This document shows positions 1-12,800 of a stretch of DNA of 64,000 bases, piece after piece; the first letter of the stretch is position 1, and each line of letters opens with the position of its first letter. The position numbers and the translations under genes were made by a program. The notes under the pieces are model-generated. The model had not been told where the DNA came from, did no database searches, and saw nothing but the letters and a program-made list of their open reading frames with translations. Source of the stretch: Sycon ciliatum (lineage: Eukaryota > Porifera > Calcarea > Leucosolenida > Sycettidae); contig NC_088643.1 of the NCBI RefSeq assembly GCF_964019385.1, positions 8,825,660 to 8,889,659 on the forward strand, in the 5' to 3' direction.

Positions 1-1505
1 CAGATGAGCCAGATGAGCCAGATGAGCCAGATGAGCCAGATGAGCCAGATGAGCCAGATGAGCCAGATGAGCCAGATGAGCCAGATGAGCCAGATGAGCC
101 AGATGAGCCAGATGAGCCAGATGAGCCAGATGAGCCAGATGAGCCAGATGAGCCAGATGAGCCAGATGAGCCAGATGAGCCAGATGATCCAGATGAGCCA
201 GACGAGCCAGACGAGCCAGACGAGCCAGATGAGCCAGATGAGCCAGATGAGCCAGATGAGCCAGATGAGCCAGATGAGCCAGATGAGCCAGATGAGCCAG
301 ATAAGCCAGATGAGCCAGATGAGCCAGATGAGCCAGATAGATGAGCCAGATGAGCAAGATGAGCCAGATGAGCCAGATAGAGGAGCCAGATGAGCCAGAT
401 GAGCCAGATGAGCCAGATGAGCCAGATGAGCCAGATGAGCCAGATGAGCCAGATGAGCCAGATGAGCCAGATGAGCCAGATGAGCCAGATGAGCCAGATG
501 AGCCAGATGAGCCAGATGAGCCAGATGAGCCAGATGAGCCAGATGAGCCAGATGAGCCAGATGAGCCAGATGAGCCAGATGAGCCAGATGAGCCAGATGA
601 GCCAGATGAGCCAGATGAGCCAGATGAGCCAGATGAGCCAGATGAGCCAGATGAGCCAGATGAGCCAGATGAGCCAGATGAGCCAGATGAGCCAGATGAG
701 CCAGATAGATGAGCCAGATGAGCCAGATGAGCCAGATGAGCCAGATGAGCCAGATGAGCCAGATGAGCCAGATGAGCCAGATGAGCCAGATGAGCCAGAT
801 GAGCCAGATGAGCCAGATGAGCCAGATGAGCCAGATGAGCCAGATGAGCCAGATGAGCCAGATGAGCCAGATGAGCCAGATGAGCCAGATGAGCCAGATG
901 AGCCAGATGAGCCAGATGAGCCAGATGAGCCAGATGAGCCAGATGAGCCAGATGAGCCAGATGAGCCAGAGGAGCCAGATGAGCCAGATGAGCCAGATGA
1001 GCCAGATGAGCCAGATGAGCCAGATGAGCCAGATGAGCCAGATGAGCCAGATGAGCCAGATGAGCCAGATGAGCCAGATGAGCCAGATGAGCCAGATGAG
1101 CCAGATGAGCCAGATGAGCCAGATGAGCCAGATGAGCCAGATGAGCCAGATGAGCCAGATGAGCCAGATGAGCCAGATGAGCCAGATGAGCCAGATGAGC
1201 CAGATGAGCCAGATGAGCCAGATGAGCCAGATGAGCCAGATGAGCCAGATGAGCCAGATGAGCCAGATGAGCCAGATAGATGAGCCAGATAGATGAGCCA
1301 GATGAGCCAGATGAGCCAGCTGAGCCAGATGAGCCAGATGAGCCAGATGAGCCAGATGAGCCAGATGAGCCAGATGAGCCAGATGAGCCAGATGAGCCAG
1401 ATGAGCCAGATGAGCCAGATGAGCCAGATGAGCCAGATGAGCCAGATGAGCCAGATGAGCCAGATAGATGAGCCAGATGAGCCAGATGAGCCAGATGAGC
1501 CAGAT

Positions 1506-2361
1506 GAGGCAGATGAGCCAGATAGATGAGCCAGATGAGCCAAATGAGCCAGATGAGCCAGATGAGCCAGATGAGCCAGATGAGCCAGATGAGCCAGATG
1601 AGCCAGATGAGCCAGATGAGCCAGATGAGCCAGATGAGCCAGATGTGCCAGATAGATGAGCCAGATAAATGAGCCAGATGAGCCAGATGAGCCAGATGAG
1701 CCAGATAGATGAGCCAGATGAGCCAGATGAGCCAGATGAGCCAGATGAGCCAGATGAGCCAGATGAGCCAGATGAGCCAGATGAGCCAGATGAGCCAGAT
1801 GAGCCAGATGAGCCAGATGAGCCAGATGAGCCAGATGAGCCAGATGAGCCAGATGAGCCAGATGAGCCAGATAGATGAGCCAGATGAGCCAGATGAGCCA
1901 GATGAGCCAGATGAGCCAGATGAGCCAGATGAGCCAGATGAGCCAGATGAGCCAGATGAGCCAGATGAGCCAGATGAGCCAGATGAGCCAGATGAGCCAG
2001 ATGAGCCAGATGAGCCAGATGAGCCAGATGAGCCAGATGAGCCAGATGAGCCAGAGGAGCCAGATGAGCCAGATGAGCCAGATGAGCCAGATGAGCCAGA
2101 TGAGCCAGATGAGCCAGATAGATGAGCCAGATGAGCCAGATGAGCCAGATGAGCCAGATGAGCCAGATGAGCCAGATAGATGAGCCAGATGAGCCAGATG
2201 AGCCAGATGAGCCAGATGAGCCAGATGAGCCAGATGAGCCAGATGAGCCAGATGAGCCAGATGAGCCAGATGAGCCAGATGAGCCAGATGAGCCAGATAA
2301 GCCAGATGAGCCAGATGAGCCAGATGAGCCAGATGAGCCAGATGAGCCAGATGAGCCAGAA
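1506..2361. repeat. Higher-order repeat copy 1 (partner 5315-6170)
   Basis: Rare variants recur in the same order at a fixed distance. GAGGC at 1506 and 5315, TGTGCC at 1644 and 5453, AGAGG at 2053 and 5862, and AGAA at 2358 and 6167 are all offset by 3809 bp. The ATAAG variant (2297 and 6097) is offset by 3800, so one 9-bp unit has shifted to the other side of it. This is a duplicated segment inside the minisatellite, not independent recurrence of the variants. Confidence 0.85.
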
Positions 2362-2875
2362 GAGCCAGATGAGCCAGATGAGCCAGATGAGCCAGATGAG
2401 CCAGATGAGCCAGATAGATGAGCCAGATGAGCCAGATGAGCCAGATGAGCCAGATGAGCCAGATAGATGAGCCAGATGAGCCAGATGAGCCAGATGAGCC
2501 AGATGAGCCAGATGAGCCAGATGAGCCAGATGAGCCAGATGAGCCAGATGAGCCAGATGAGCCAGATAGATGAGCCAGATGAGCCAGATGAGCCAGATGA
2601 GCCAGATGAGCCAGATGAGCCAGATGAGCCAGATGAGCCAGATGAGCCAGATGAGCCAGATGAGCCAGATGAGCCAGATAGATGAGCCAGATGAGCCAGA
2701 TGAGCCAGATGAGCCAGATGAGCCAGATGAGCCAGATGAGCCAGATGAGCCAGATGAGCCAGATAGATGAGCCAGATGAGCCAGATGAGCCAGATGAGCC
2801 AGATGAGCCAGATGAGCCAGATGAGCCAGATGAGCCAGATGAGCCAGATGAGCCAGATAGATGAGCCAGATAGAT

Positions 2876-3062
2876 GAGCCAGATGTGAGCCAGATGTGAG
2901 CCAGATGTGAGCCAGATGTGAGCCAGATGTGAGCCAGATGTGAGCCAGATGTGAGCCAGATGTGAGCCAGATGTGAGCCAGATGTGAGCCAGATGTGAGC
3001 CAGATGTGAGCCAGATGTGAGCCAGATGTGAGCCAGATGTGAGCCAGATGTGAGCCAGATGT
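2876..3062. repeat. 11-bp variant block (GAGCCAGATGT x17)
   Basis: Seventeen head-to-tail 11-bp units, each the 9-bp unit with an extra TG. The block follows two closely spaced GATAGATG variants and is followed by a GATGGGCC variant. A similar block with the same GGGCC neighbour lies at 9813-10018, so the two are likely copies of one ancestral block. Confidence 0.9.
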
Positions 3063-4651
3063 GAGCCAGATGAGCCAGATGGGCCAGATGAGCCAGATGA
3101 GCCAGATGAGCCAGATGAGCCAGATGAGCCAGATGAGCCAGATGAGCCAGATGAGCCAGATGAGCCAGATAGATGAGCCAGATGAGCCAGATGAGCCAGA
3201 TGAGCCAGATGAGCCAGATGAGCCAGATGAGCCAGATGAGCCAGATGAGCCAGATGAGCCAGATGAGCCAGATGAGCCAGATGAGCCAGATGAGCCAGAT
3301 GAGCCAGATGAGCCAGATGAGCCAGATGAGCCAGATGAGCCAGATGAGCCAGATGAGCCAGATGAGCCAGATGAGCCAGATGAGCCAGATGAGCCAGATG
3401 AGCCAGATGAGCCAGATGAGCCAGATGAGCCAGATGAGCCAGATGAGCCAGATGAGCCAGATGAGCCAGATGAGCCAGATGAGCCAGATGAGCCAGATGA
3501 GCCAGATGAGCCAGATGAGCCAGATGAGCCAGATGAGCCAGATGAGCCAGATGAGCCAGATGAGCCAGATGAGCCAGATGAGCCAGATGAGCCAGATGAG
3601 CCAGATGAGCCAGATGAGCCAGATGAGCCAGATGAGCCAGATGAGCCAGATGAGCCAGATGAGCCAGATGAGCCAGATGAGCCAGATGAGCCAGATGAGC
3701 CAGATGAGCCAGATGAGCCAGATGAGCCAGATGAGCCAGATAGATGAGCCAGATGAGCCAGATGAGCCAGATGAGCCAGATGAGCCAGATGAGCCAGATG
3801 AGCCAGATGAGCCAGATGAGCCAGATGAGCCAGATGAGCCAGATGAGCCAGATGAGCCAGATGAGCCAGATGAGCCAGATGAGCCAGATAGATGAGCCAG
3901 ATAGATGAGCCAGATGAGCCAGATGAGCCAGCTGAGCCAGATGAGCCAGATGAGCCAGATGAGCCAGATGAGCCAGATGAGCCAGATGAGCCAGATGAGC
4001 CAGATGAGCCAGATGAGCCAGATGAGCCAGATGAGCCAGATGAGCCAGATGAGCCAGATGAGCCAGATGAGCCAGATAGATGAGCCAGATGAGCCAGATG
4101 AGCCAGATGAGCCAGATGAGCCAGATGAGCCAGATAGATGAGCCAGATGAGCCAAATGAGCCAGATGAGCCAGATGAGCCAGATGAGCCAGATGAGCCAG
4201 ATGAGCCAGATGAGCCAGATGAGCCAGATGAGCCAGATGAGCCAGATGAGCCAGATAGATGAGCCAGATAGATGAGCCAGATGAGCCAGATGAGCCAGAT
4301 GAGCCAGATGAGCCAGATGAGCCAGATGAGCCAGATGAGCCAGATGAGCCAGATGAGCCAGATGAGCCAGATGAGCCAGATGAGCCAGATGAGCCAGATG
4401 AGCCAGATGAGCCAGATGAGCCAGATGAGCCAGATGAGCCAGATGAGCCAGATGAGCCAGATGAGCCAGATGAGCCAGATGAGCCAGATAGATGAGCCAG
4501 ATGAGCCAGATGAGCCAGATGAGCCAGATGAGCCAGATGAGCCAGATGAGCCAGATGAGCCAGATGAGCCAGATGAGCCAGATGAGCCAGATGAGCCAGA
4601 TGAGCCAGATGAGCCAGATGAGCCAGATGAGCCAGATGAGCCAGATGAGCC

Positions 4652-5157
4652 AGAGGAGCCAGATGAGCCAGATGAGCCAGATGAGCCAGATGAGCCAGAT
4701 GAGCCAGATGAGCCAGATAGATGAGCCATATGAGCCAGATGAGCCAGATGAGCCAGATGAGCCAGATGAGCCAGATAGATGAGCCAGATGAGCCAGATGA
4801 GCCAGATGAGCCAGATGAGCCAGATGAGCCAGATGAGCCAGATGAGCCAGATGAGCCAGATGAGCCAGATGAGCCAGATGAGCCAGATGAGCCAGAAGAG
4901 CCAGATGAGCCAGATGAGCCAGATGAGCCAGATGAGCCAGATGAGCCAGATGAGCCAGATAGATGAGCCAGATGAGCCAGATGAGCCAGATGAGCCAGAT
5001 GAGCCAGATAGATGAGCCAGATGAGCCAGATGAGCCAGATGAGCCAGATGAGCCAGATGAGCCAGATGAGCCAGATGAGCCAGATAGATGAGCCAGATGA
5101 GCCAGATGAGCCAGATGAGCCATATGAGCCAGATGAGCCAGATGAGCCAGATGGGCC
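4652..5157. repeat. Higher-order repeat copy 1 (partner 8779-9293)
   Basis: Markers AGAGG (4652 and 8779), CATATG (4727 and 8854) and AGAA (4894 and 9021) are offset by 4127 bp. The second CATATG (5121 and 9257) and ATGGGCC (5151 and 9287) are offset by 4136, one 9-bp unit more. The upstream CAGCTG variants at 3930 and 8053 (offset 4123) suggest that the duplication began further left. Confidence 0.85.
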
Positions 5158-6980
5158 AGATGAGCCAGATGAGCCAGATGAGCCAGATGAGCCAGATGAG
5201 CCAGATGAGCCAGATGAGCCAGATGAGCCAGATGAGCCAGATGAGCCAGATGAGCCAGATGAGCCAGATGAGCCAGATGAGCCAGATGAGCCAGATGAGC
5301 CAGATGAGCCAGATGAGGCAGATGAGCCAGATAGATGAGCCAGATGAGCCAAATGAGCCAGATGAGCCAGATGAGCCAGATGAGCCAGATGAGCCAGATG
5401 AGCCAGATGAGCCAGATGAGCCAGATGAGCCAGATGAGCCAGATGAGCCAGATGTGCCAGATAGATGAGCCAGATAAATGAGCCAGATGAGCCAGATGAG
5501 CCAGATGAGCCAGATAGATGAGCCAGATGAGCCAGATGAGCCAGATGAGCCAGATGAGCCAGATGAGCCAGATGAGCCAGATGAGCCAGATGAGCCAGAT
5601 GAGCCAGATGAGCCAGATGAGCCAGATGAGCCAGATGAGCCAGATGAGCCAGATGAGCCAGATGAGCCAGATGAGCCAGATAGATGAGCCAGATGAGCCA
5701 GATGAGCCAGATGAGCCAGATGAGCCAGATGAGCCAGATGAGCCAGATGAGCCAGATGAGCCAGATGAGCCAGATGAGCCAGATGAGCCAGATGAGCCAG
5801 ATGAGCCAGATGAGCCAGATGAGCCAGATGAGCCAGATGAGCCAGATGAGCCAGATGAGCCAGAGGAGCCAGATGAGCCAGATGAGCCAGATGAGCCAGA
5901 TGAGCCAGATGAGCCAGATGAGCCAGATAGATGAGCCAGATGAGCCAGATGAGCCAGATGAGCCAGATGAGCCAGATGAGCCAGATAGATGAGCCAGATG
6001 AGCCAGATGAGCCAGATGAGCCAGATGAGCCAGATGAGCCAGATGAGCCAGATGAGCCAGATGAGCCAGATGAGCCAGATGAGCCAGATGAGCCAGATAA
6101 GCCAGATGAGCCAGATGAGCCAGATGAGCCAGATGAGCCAGATGAGCCAGATGAGCCAGATGAGCCAGAAGAGCCAGATGAGCCAGATGAGCCAGATGAG
6201 CCAGATGAGCCAGATGAGCCAGATGAGCCAGATAGATGAGCCAGATGAGCCAGATGAGCCAGATGAGCCAGATGAGCCAGATAGATGAGCCAGATGAGCC
6301 AGATGAGCCAGATGAGCCAGATGAGCCAGATGAGCCAGATGAGCCAGATGAGCCAGATGAGCCAGATGAGCCAGATGAGCCAGATAGATGAGCCAGATGA
6401 GCCAGATGAGCCAGATGAGCCAGATGAGCCAGATGAGCCAGATGAGCCAGATGAGCCAGATGAGCCAGATGAGCCAGATGAGCCAGATGAGCCAGATGAG
6501 CCAGATGAGCCAGATGAGCCAGATGAGCCAGATGAGCCAGATGAGCCAGATGAGCCAGATGAGCCAGATGAGCCAGATGAGCCAGATGAGCCAGATGAGC
6601 CAGATGAGCCAGATGAGCCAGATGAGCCAGATGACCCAGATAGATGAGCCAGATGAGCCAGATGAGCCAGATGAGCCAGATGAGCCAGATGAGCCAGATG
6701 AGCCAGATGAGCCAGATGAGCCAGATGAGCCAGATGAGCCAGATAGATGAGCCAGATGAGCCAGATGAGCCAGATGAGCCAGATGAGCCAGATGAGCCAG
6801 ATGAGCCAGATGAGCCAGATGAGCCAGATAGATGAGCCAGATGAGCCAGATGAGCCAGATAGATGAGCCAGATGAGCCAGATGAGCCAGATGAGCCAGAT
6901 GAGCCAGATGAGCCAGATGAGCCAGATGAGCCAGATGAGCCAGATGAGCCAGATGAGCCAGATAGATGAGCCAGATAGAT

Positions 6981-7060
6981 GAGCCAGATGTGAGCCAGAT
7001 GAGCCAGATGTGAGCCAGATGTGAGCCAGATGTGAGCCAGATGTGAGCCAGATGTGAGCC
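6981..7060. repeat. Short 11-bp variant block
   Basis: About six GAGCCAGATGT units with one ordinary 9-bp unit interposed after the first. It occupies the same relative place, after paired GATAGATG variants, as the longer 11-bp blocks at 2876 and 9813, and looks like a contracted copy of them. Confidence 0.8.
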
Positions 7061-9812
7061 AGATGAGCCAGATGAGCCAGATGAGCCAGATGAGCCAGAT
7101 GAGCCAGATGAGCCAGATAGATGAGCCAGATAGATGAGCCAGATGAGCCAGATGAGCCAGCTGAGCCAGCTGAGCCAGATGAGCCAGATGAGCCAGATGA
7201 GCCAGATGAGCCAGATGAGCCAGATGAGCCAGATGAGCCAGATGAGCCAGATGAGCCAGATGAGCCAGATGAGCCAGATGAGCCAGATGAGCCAGATGAG
7301 CCAGATGAGCCAGATGAGCCAGATGAGCCAGATGAGCCAGATGAGCCAGATGAGCCAGATGAGCCAGATGAGCCAGATGAGCCAGATGAGCCAGATGAGC
7401 CAGATGAGCCAGATGAGCCAGATGAGCCAGATGAGCCAGATGAGCCAGATGAGCCAGATGAGCCAGATGAGCCAGATGAGCCAGATGAGCCAGATGAGCC
7501 AGATGAGCCAGATGAGCCAGATGAGCCAGATGAGCCAGATGAGCCAGATGAGCCAGATGAGCCAGATGAGCCAGATGAGCCAGATGAGCCAGATGAGCCA
7601 GATGAGCCAGATGAGCCAGATGAGCCAGATGAGCCAGATGAGCCAGATGAGCCAGATGAGCCAGATGAGCCAGATGAGCCAGATGAGCCAGATGAGCCAG
7701 ATGAGCCAGATGAGCCAGATGAGCCAGATGAGCCAGATGAGCCAGATGAGCCAGATGAGCCAGATGAGCCAGATGAGCCAGATGAGCCAGATGAGCCAGA
7801 TGAGCCAGATGAGCCAGATGAGCCAGATGAGCCAGATGAGCCAGATGAGCCAGATGAGCCAGATGAGCCAGATAGATGAGCCAGATGAGCCAGATGAGCC
7901 AGATGAGCCAGATGAGCCAGATGAGCCAGATGAGCCAGATGAGCCAGATGAGCCAGATGAGCCAGATGAGCCAGATGAGCCAGATGAGCCAGATGAGCCA
8001 GATGAGCCAGATAGATGAGCCAGATAGATGAGCCAGATGAGCCAGATGAGCCAGCTGAGCCAGATGAGCCAGATGAGCCAGATGAGCCAGATGAGCCAGA
8101 TGAGCCAGATGAGCCAGATGAGCCAGATGAGCCAGATGAGCCAGATGAGCCAGATGAGCCAGATGAGCCAGATGAGCCAGATAGATGAGCCAGATGAGCC
8201 AGATGAGCCAGATGAGCCAGATGAGCCAGATGAGCCAGATAGATGAGCCAGATGAGCCAAATGAGCCAGATGAGCCAGATGAGCCAGATGAGCCAGATGA
8301 GCCAGATGAGCCAGATGAGCCAGATGAGCCAGATGAGCCAGATGAGCCAGATGAGCCAGATGTGCCAGATAGATGAGCCAGATAAATGAGCCAGATGAGC
8401 CAGATGAGCCAGATGAGCCAGATAGATGAGCCAGATGAGCCAGATGAGCCAGATGAGCCAGATGAGCCAGATGAGCCAGATGAGCCAGATGAGCCAGATG
8501 AGCCAGATGAGCCAGATGAGCCAGATGAGCCAGATGAGCCAGATGAGCCAGATGAGCCAGATGAGCCAGATGAGCCAGATGAGCCAGATGAGCCAGATGA
8601 GCCAGATGAGCCAGATGAGCCAGATAGATGAGCCAGATGAGCCAGATGAGCCAGATGAGCCAGATGAGCCAGATGAGCCAGATGAGCCAGATGAGCCAGA
8701 TGAGCCAGATGAGCCAGATGAGCCAGATGAGCCAGATGAGCCAGATGAGCCAGATGAGCCAGATGAGCCAGATGAGCCAGAGGAGCCAGATGAGCCAGAT
8801 GAGCCAGATGAGCCAGATGAGCCAGATGAGCCAGATGAGCCAGATAGATGAGCCATATGAGCCAGATGAGCCAGATGAGCCAGATGAGCCAGATGAGCCA
8901 GATAGATGAGCCAGATGAGCCAGATGAGCCAGATGAGCCAGATGAGCCAGATGAGCCAGATGAGCCAGATGAGCCAGATGAGCCAGATGAGCCAGATGAG
9001 CCAGATGAGCCAGATGAGCCAGAAGAGCCAGATGAGCCAGATGAGCCAGATGAGCCAGATGAGCCAGATGAGCCAGATGAGCCAGATAGATGAGCCAGAT
9101 GAGCCAGATGAGCCAGATGAGCCAGATGAGCCAGATAGATGAGCCAGATGAGCCAGATGAGCCAGATGAGCCAGATGAGCCAGATGAGCCAGATGAGCCA
9201 GATGAGCCAGATGAGCCAGATAGATGAGCCAGATGAGCCAGATGAGCCAGATGAGCCATATGAGCCAGATGAGCCAGATGAGCCAGATGGGCCAGATGAG
9301 CCAGATGAGCCAGATGAGCCAGATGAGCCAGATGAGCCAGATGAGCCAGATGAGCCAGATGAGCCAGATGAGCCAGATGAGCCAGATGAGCCAGATGAGC
9401 CAGATGAGCCAGATGAGCCAGATGAGCCAGATGAGCCAGATGAGCCAGATGAGCCAGATGACCCAGATAGATGAGCCAGATGAGCCAGATGAGCCAGATG
9501 AGCCAGATGAGCCAGATGAGCCAGATGAGCCAGATGAGCCAGATGAGCCAGATGAGCCAGATGAGCCAGATGAGCCAGATGAGCCAGATAGATGAGCCAG
9601 ATGAGCCAGATGAGCCAGATGAGCCAGATGAGCCAGATGACCCAGATGAGCCAGATGAGCCAGATGAGCCAGATAGATGAGCCAGATGAGCCAGATGAGC
9701 CAGATGAGCCAGATGAGCCAGATGAGCCAGATGAGCCAGATGAGCCAGATGAGCCAGATGAGCCAGATGAGCCAGATGAGCCAGATGAGCCAGATAGATG
9801 AGCCAGATAGAT

Positions 9813-10018
9813 GAGCCAGATGTGAGCCAGATGTGAGCCAGATGTGAGCCAGATATGAGCCAGATGTGAGCCAGATGTGAGCCAGATGTGAGCCAGATGT
9901 GAGCCAGATGTGAGCCAGATGTGAGCCAGATGTGAGCCAGATGTGAGCCAGATGTGAGCCAGATGTGAGCCAGATGTGAGCCAGATGTGAGCCAGATGTG
10001 AGCCAGATGTGAGCCAGA
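9813..10018. repeat. 11-bp variant block (about 19 units)
   Basis: About nineteen 11-bp units, one of which carries GATAT in place of GATGT near 9850. It is followed by a GATGGGCC variant near 10036, as is the block at 2876-3062. Confidence 0.88.
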
Positions 10019-11388
10019 TGAGCCAGATGAGCCAGATGGGCCAGATGAGCCAGATGAGCCAGATGAGCCAGATGAGCCAGATGAGCCAGATGAGCCAGAT
10101 GAGCCAGATGAGCCAGATGAGCCAGATGAGCCAGATGAGCCAGATGAGCCAGATGAGCCAGATGAGCCAGATGAGCCAGATGAGCCAGATGAGCCAGATG
10201 AGCCAGATGAGCCAGATGAGCCAGATGAGCCAGATGAGCCAGATGAGCCAGATGAGCCAGATGAGCCAGATGAGCCAGATGAGCCAGATGAGCCAGATGA
10301 GCCAGATGAGCCAGATGAGCCAGATGAGCCAGATGAGCCAGATGAGCCAGATGAGCCAGATGAGCCAGATGAGCCAGATGAGCCAGATGAGCCAGATGAG
10401 CCAGATGAGCCAGATGAGCCAGATGAGCCAGATGAGCCAGATGAGCCAGATGAGCCAGATGAGCCAGATGAGCCAGATGAGCCAGATGAGCCAGATAGAT
10501 GAGCCAGATGAGCCAGATGAGCCAGATGAGCCAGATGAGCCAGATGAGCCAGATGAGCCAGATGAGCCAGATGAGCCAGATGAGCCAGATGAGCCAGATG
10601 AGCCAGATGAGCCAGATGAGCCAGATGAGCCAGATGAGCCAGATGAGCCAGATGAGCCAGATGAGCCAGATGAGCCAGATGAGCCAGATGAGCCAGATGA
10701 GCCAGATGAGCCAGATGAGCCAGATGAGCCAGATGAGCCAGATGAGCCAGATGAGCCAGATGAGCCAGATGAGCCAGATGAGCCAGATGAGCCAGATGAG
10801 CCAGATGAGCCAGATGAGCCAGATGAGCCAGATGAGCCAGATGAGCCAGATGAGCCAGATGAGCCAGATGAGCCAGATGAGCCAGATGAGCCAGATGAGC
10901 CAGATGAGCCAGATGAGCCAGATGAGCCAGATGAGCCAGATGAGCCAGATAGATGAGCCAGATGAGCCAGATGAGCCAGATAGATAAGCCAGATGAGCCA
11001 GATGAGCCAGATGAGCCAGATGAGCCAGATGAGCCAGATGAGCCAGATGAGCCAGATGAGCCAGATGAGCCAGATGAGCCAGATGAGCCAGATGAGCCAG
11101 ATGAGCCAGATGAGCCAGATGAGCCAGATGAGCCAGATGAGCCAGATGAGCCAGATGAGCCAGATGAGCCAGATGAGCCAGATGAGCCAGATGAGCCAGA
11201 TGAGCCAGATGAGCCAGATGAGCCAGATGAGCCAGATGAGCAGATGAGCCAGATGAGCCAGATGAGCCAGATGAGCCAGATGAGCCAGATGAGCCAGATG
11301 AGCCAGATGAGCCAGATGAGCCAGATGAGCCAGATGAGCCAGATGAGCCAGATGAGCCAGATGAGCCAGATGAGATAATTCGGGTACG

Positions 11389-12714
11389 ATGGCGGGCGGG
11401 AGCAAATTTGTAGCTCCTGGCTCAGCAGCATCTGTTCTCTTCCCCAAGGATCCAGAGTGGCCCAAGGACCACGTTTTCTTCATTGAGGAGCTATCCAAGA
11501 ATGGAGTGAAGCCAGAGGAGTTGCTTCTAGTGGACTTACACGGAAAGCCAGGTTGGTGTGTAGTAACGTTGTCCTGCCCAGCTGTGAGAGATAGGATCGC
11601 GGCAAGTGGAGTCCGGATCGCCGGTAAGGATGTGCATGTTATTGTTGGAGGCAGCCAAGTCACTGTGGTGTCCTTGTTCGGCTGTCCCTTGCATTTACAC
11701 GATAGAGCGTTAATCAATTCTTTGGAGGCACATGGGAAAGTTTTCGGTCAGCCGACGAGGAAAACAGTCAAGCATGGAGATTATGCTATCGAAACAGGAA
11801 CCAGGCAGATTCGAATCAGCTTGCAGAAAGGAGTACCGAGTACGCTGAGAGTAGGTAGTGTCACTGTACGTACATGGTACCCTGGCCAAGTACAGACATG
11901 CTACCTCTGTACACAGACTGGCCACGAGGCAAGGTACTGTCCAACACGCAAGAGTAGCAACCAGGCGTACGCAGGGGCCGAGGGTCAAAGCAGCCAGACC
12001 CAGGCAACCCCAAACACGCATGCAGGAGAGAAAGCACTGTACTCACAGGTCACACAAGGTCAGAGCAATACGCAAGAACGGCATGGAAATACCGTAGCGA
12101 ACACAAATGAAAGTGCTGAAGGCGGACAACAGGAAAAAGACGCATCAACCCCAGGCCGGGGAGAAATACACCCGACCGAACACAAGGGAAAGCACCCCCT
12201 CGACGGGATCTCAGAAACCTCACAGCAGGAAAACGATACCTCCAGCACAGAGCAGAATGAAGAGACAAACCGTACATATGCCTCCGCTGTTGATGAGCGG
12301 CATCACAGGCACCCTGACCCCAACAGCGCGGAACAAGCGACTGGCGATGAGTCTCTGCCCCAGGAAAGCCGGTCCGTGCAAGATGAACAACAATCATCTG
12401 TGGACTCAGCCAATCCTCCCCAAGGGCTGCAGCAGCAACAGCAGCAGGCCTCTACACCTGTTGCTCCATCGCTGCCACCACCATCCCGAGGTAAAGCCGC
12501 CCACTCATCTCCAGATGAAGAAGGTTTTACCCTAGCATCGGGAAAGCACACCTTCGCACCCCATGTCCTGACCCCCACCCAGCTGACCCCCGAGCAGCAG
12601 CCAGCATTCAATGTCGACATACAACAGCAATGGGCAAAGCAGGCCAGCGCGAAAGAGATGGCCGATGTTGCCAAACGAGTAGCCGCAAGTCATCGACGGC
12701 ACTTGAGTAAGTAA
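11389..12714 (+). CDS. LINE ORF1 protein with CCHC zinc knuckle
   Basis: A 441-residue ORF starting at an ATG 14 bp inside the element. ORF1 proteins of this class bind element RNA and act as chaperones in the ribonucleoprotein that carries out retrotransposition. A single CCHC knuckle is visible with Cys171, Cys174, His179 and Cys184. Residues about 85-165 upstream of it have the length and alternating hydrophobic pattern of an RRM-like fold, which is an inference. The C-terminal half is hydrophilic and Gln/Ser/Thr-rich with a short polyglutamine run, and is probably disordered. ORF2 follows in a different frame. I see no internal stop or frameshift. Confidence 0.85.
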   Translation: MAGGSKFVAPGSAASVLFPKDPEWPKDHVFFIEELSKNGVKPEELLLVDLHGKPGWCVVTLSCPAVRDRIAASGVRIAGKDVHVIVGGSQVTVVSLFGCPLHLHDRALINSLEAHGKVFGQPTRKTVKHGDYAIETGTRQIRISLQKGVPSTLRVGSVTVRTWYPGQVQTCYLCTQTGHEARYCPTRKSSNQAYAGAEGQSSQTQATPNTHAGEKALYSQVTQGQSNTQERHGNTVANTNESAEGGQQEKDASTPGRGEIHPTEHKGKHPLDGISETSQQENDTSSTEQNEETNRTYASAVDERHHRHPDPNSAEQATGDESLPQESRSVQDEQQSSVDSANPPQGLQQQQQQASTPVAPSLPPPSRGKAAHSSPDEEGFTLASGKHTFAPHVLTPTQLTPEQQPAFNVDIQQQWAKQASAKEMADVAKRVAASHRRHLSK

Positions 12715-12800
12715 GCATCCTAGTAATAGTGGTCAGGAACATTTTTGCGCATATCAATCTGTATTCTACTACTGTGCTAATTCTGCCGACACTCTTACAA

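Larger units (their letters stand above)
1..11374. repeat. 9-bp minisatellite array, block A (unit ATGAGCCAG)
   Basis: Nearly the whole stretch is tandem ATGAGCCAG. Interruptions are scattered 13-bp units (an extra AGAT, read as GATAGATGAG), three blocks of 11-bp units and single-base variants. The plus-strand frames read Met-Ser-Gln, Asp-Glu-Pro or hit a TGA in every unit; the three minus-strand frames are all open (Leu-Ala-His, Trp-Leu-Ile, Gly-Ser-Ser). Unit lengths of 11 and 13 bp shift the frame repeatedly, which argues against coding. The array runs off the left edge of the window and is cut on the right by a non-LTR retrotransposon. Rare variants such as CAGCTG, CCAAATG, CATATG, AGAGG and AGAAG serve as markers for larger duplications. 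Confidence 0.97.

Noticed and set aside
1-11374. CRISPR array
   Set aside because: Direct repeats without unique spacers, a unit of 9 bp, and a eukaryotic context.
4-11378. Met-Ser-Gln and Asp-Glu-Pro repeat proteins on the plus strand
   Set aside because: Two frames are open everywhere by composition, and they end whenever an 11- or 13-bp unit shifts the frame. No non-repeat coding sequence is attached.
12729-12800. Earlier start of LINE ORF2 at 12729
   Set aside because: The codon is GTG. The first ATG in the frame is 12801, and nothing recognisable is encoded between.
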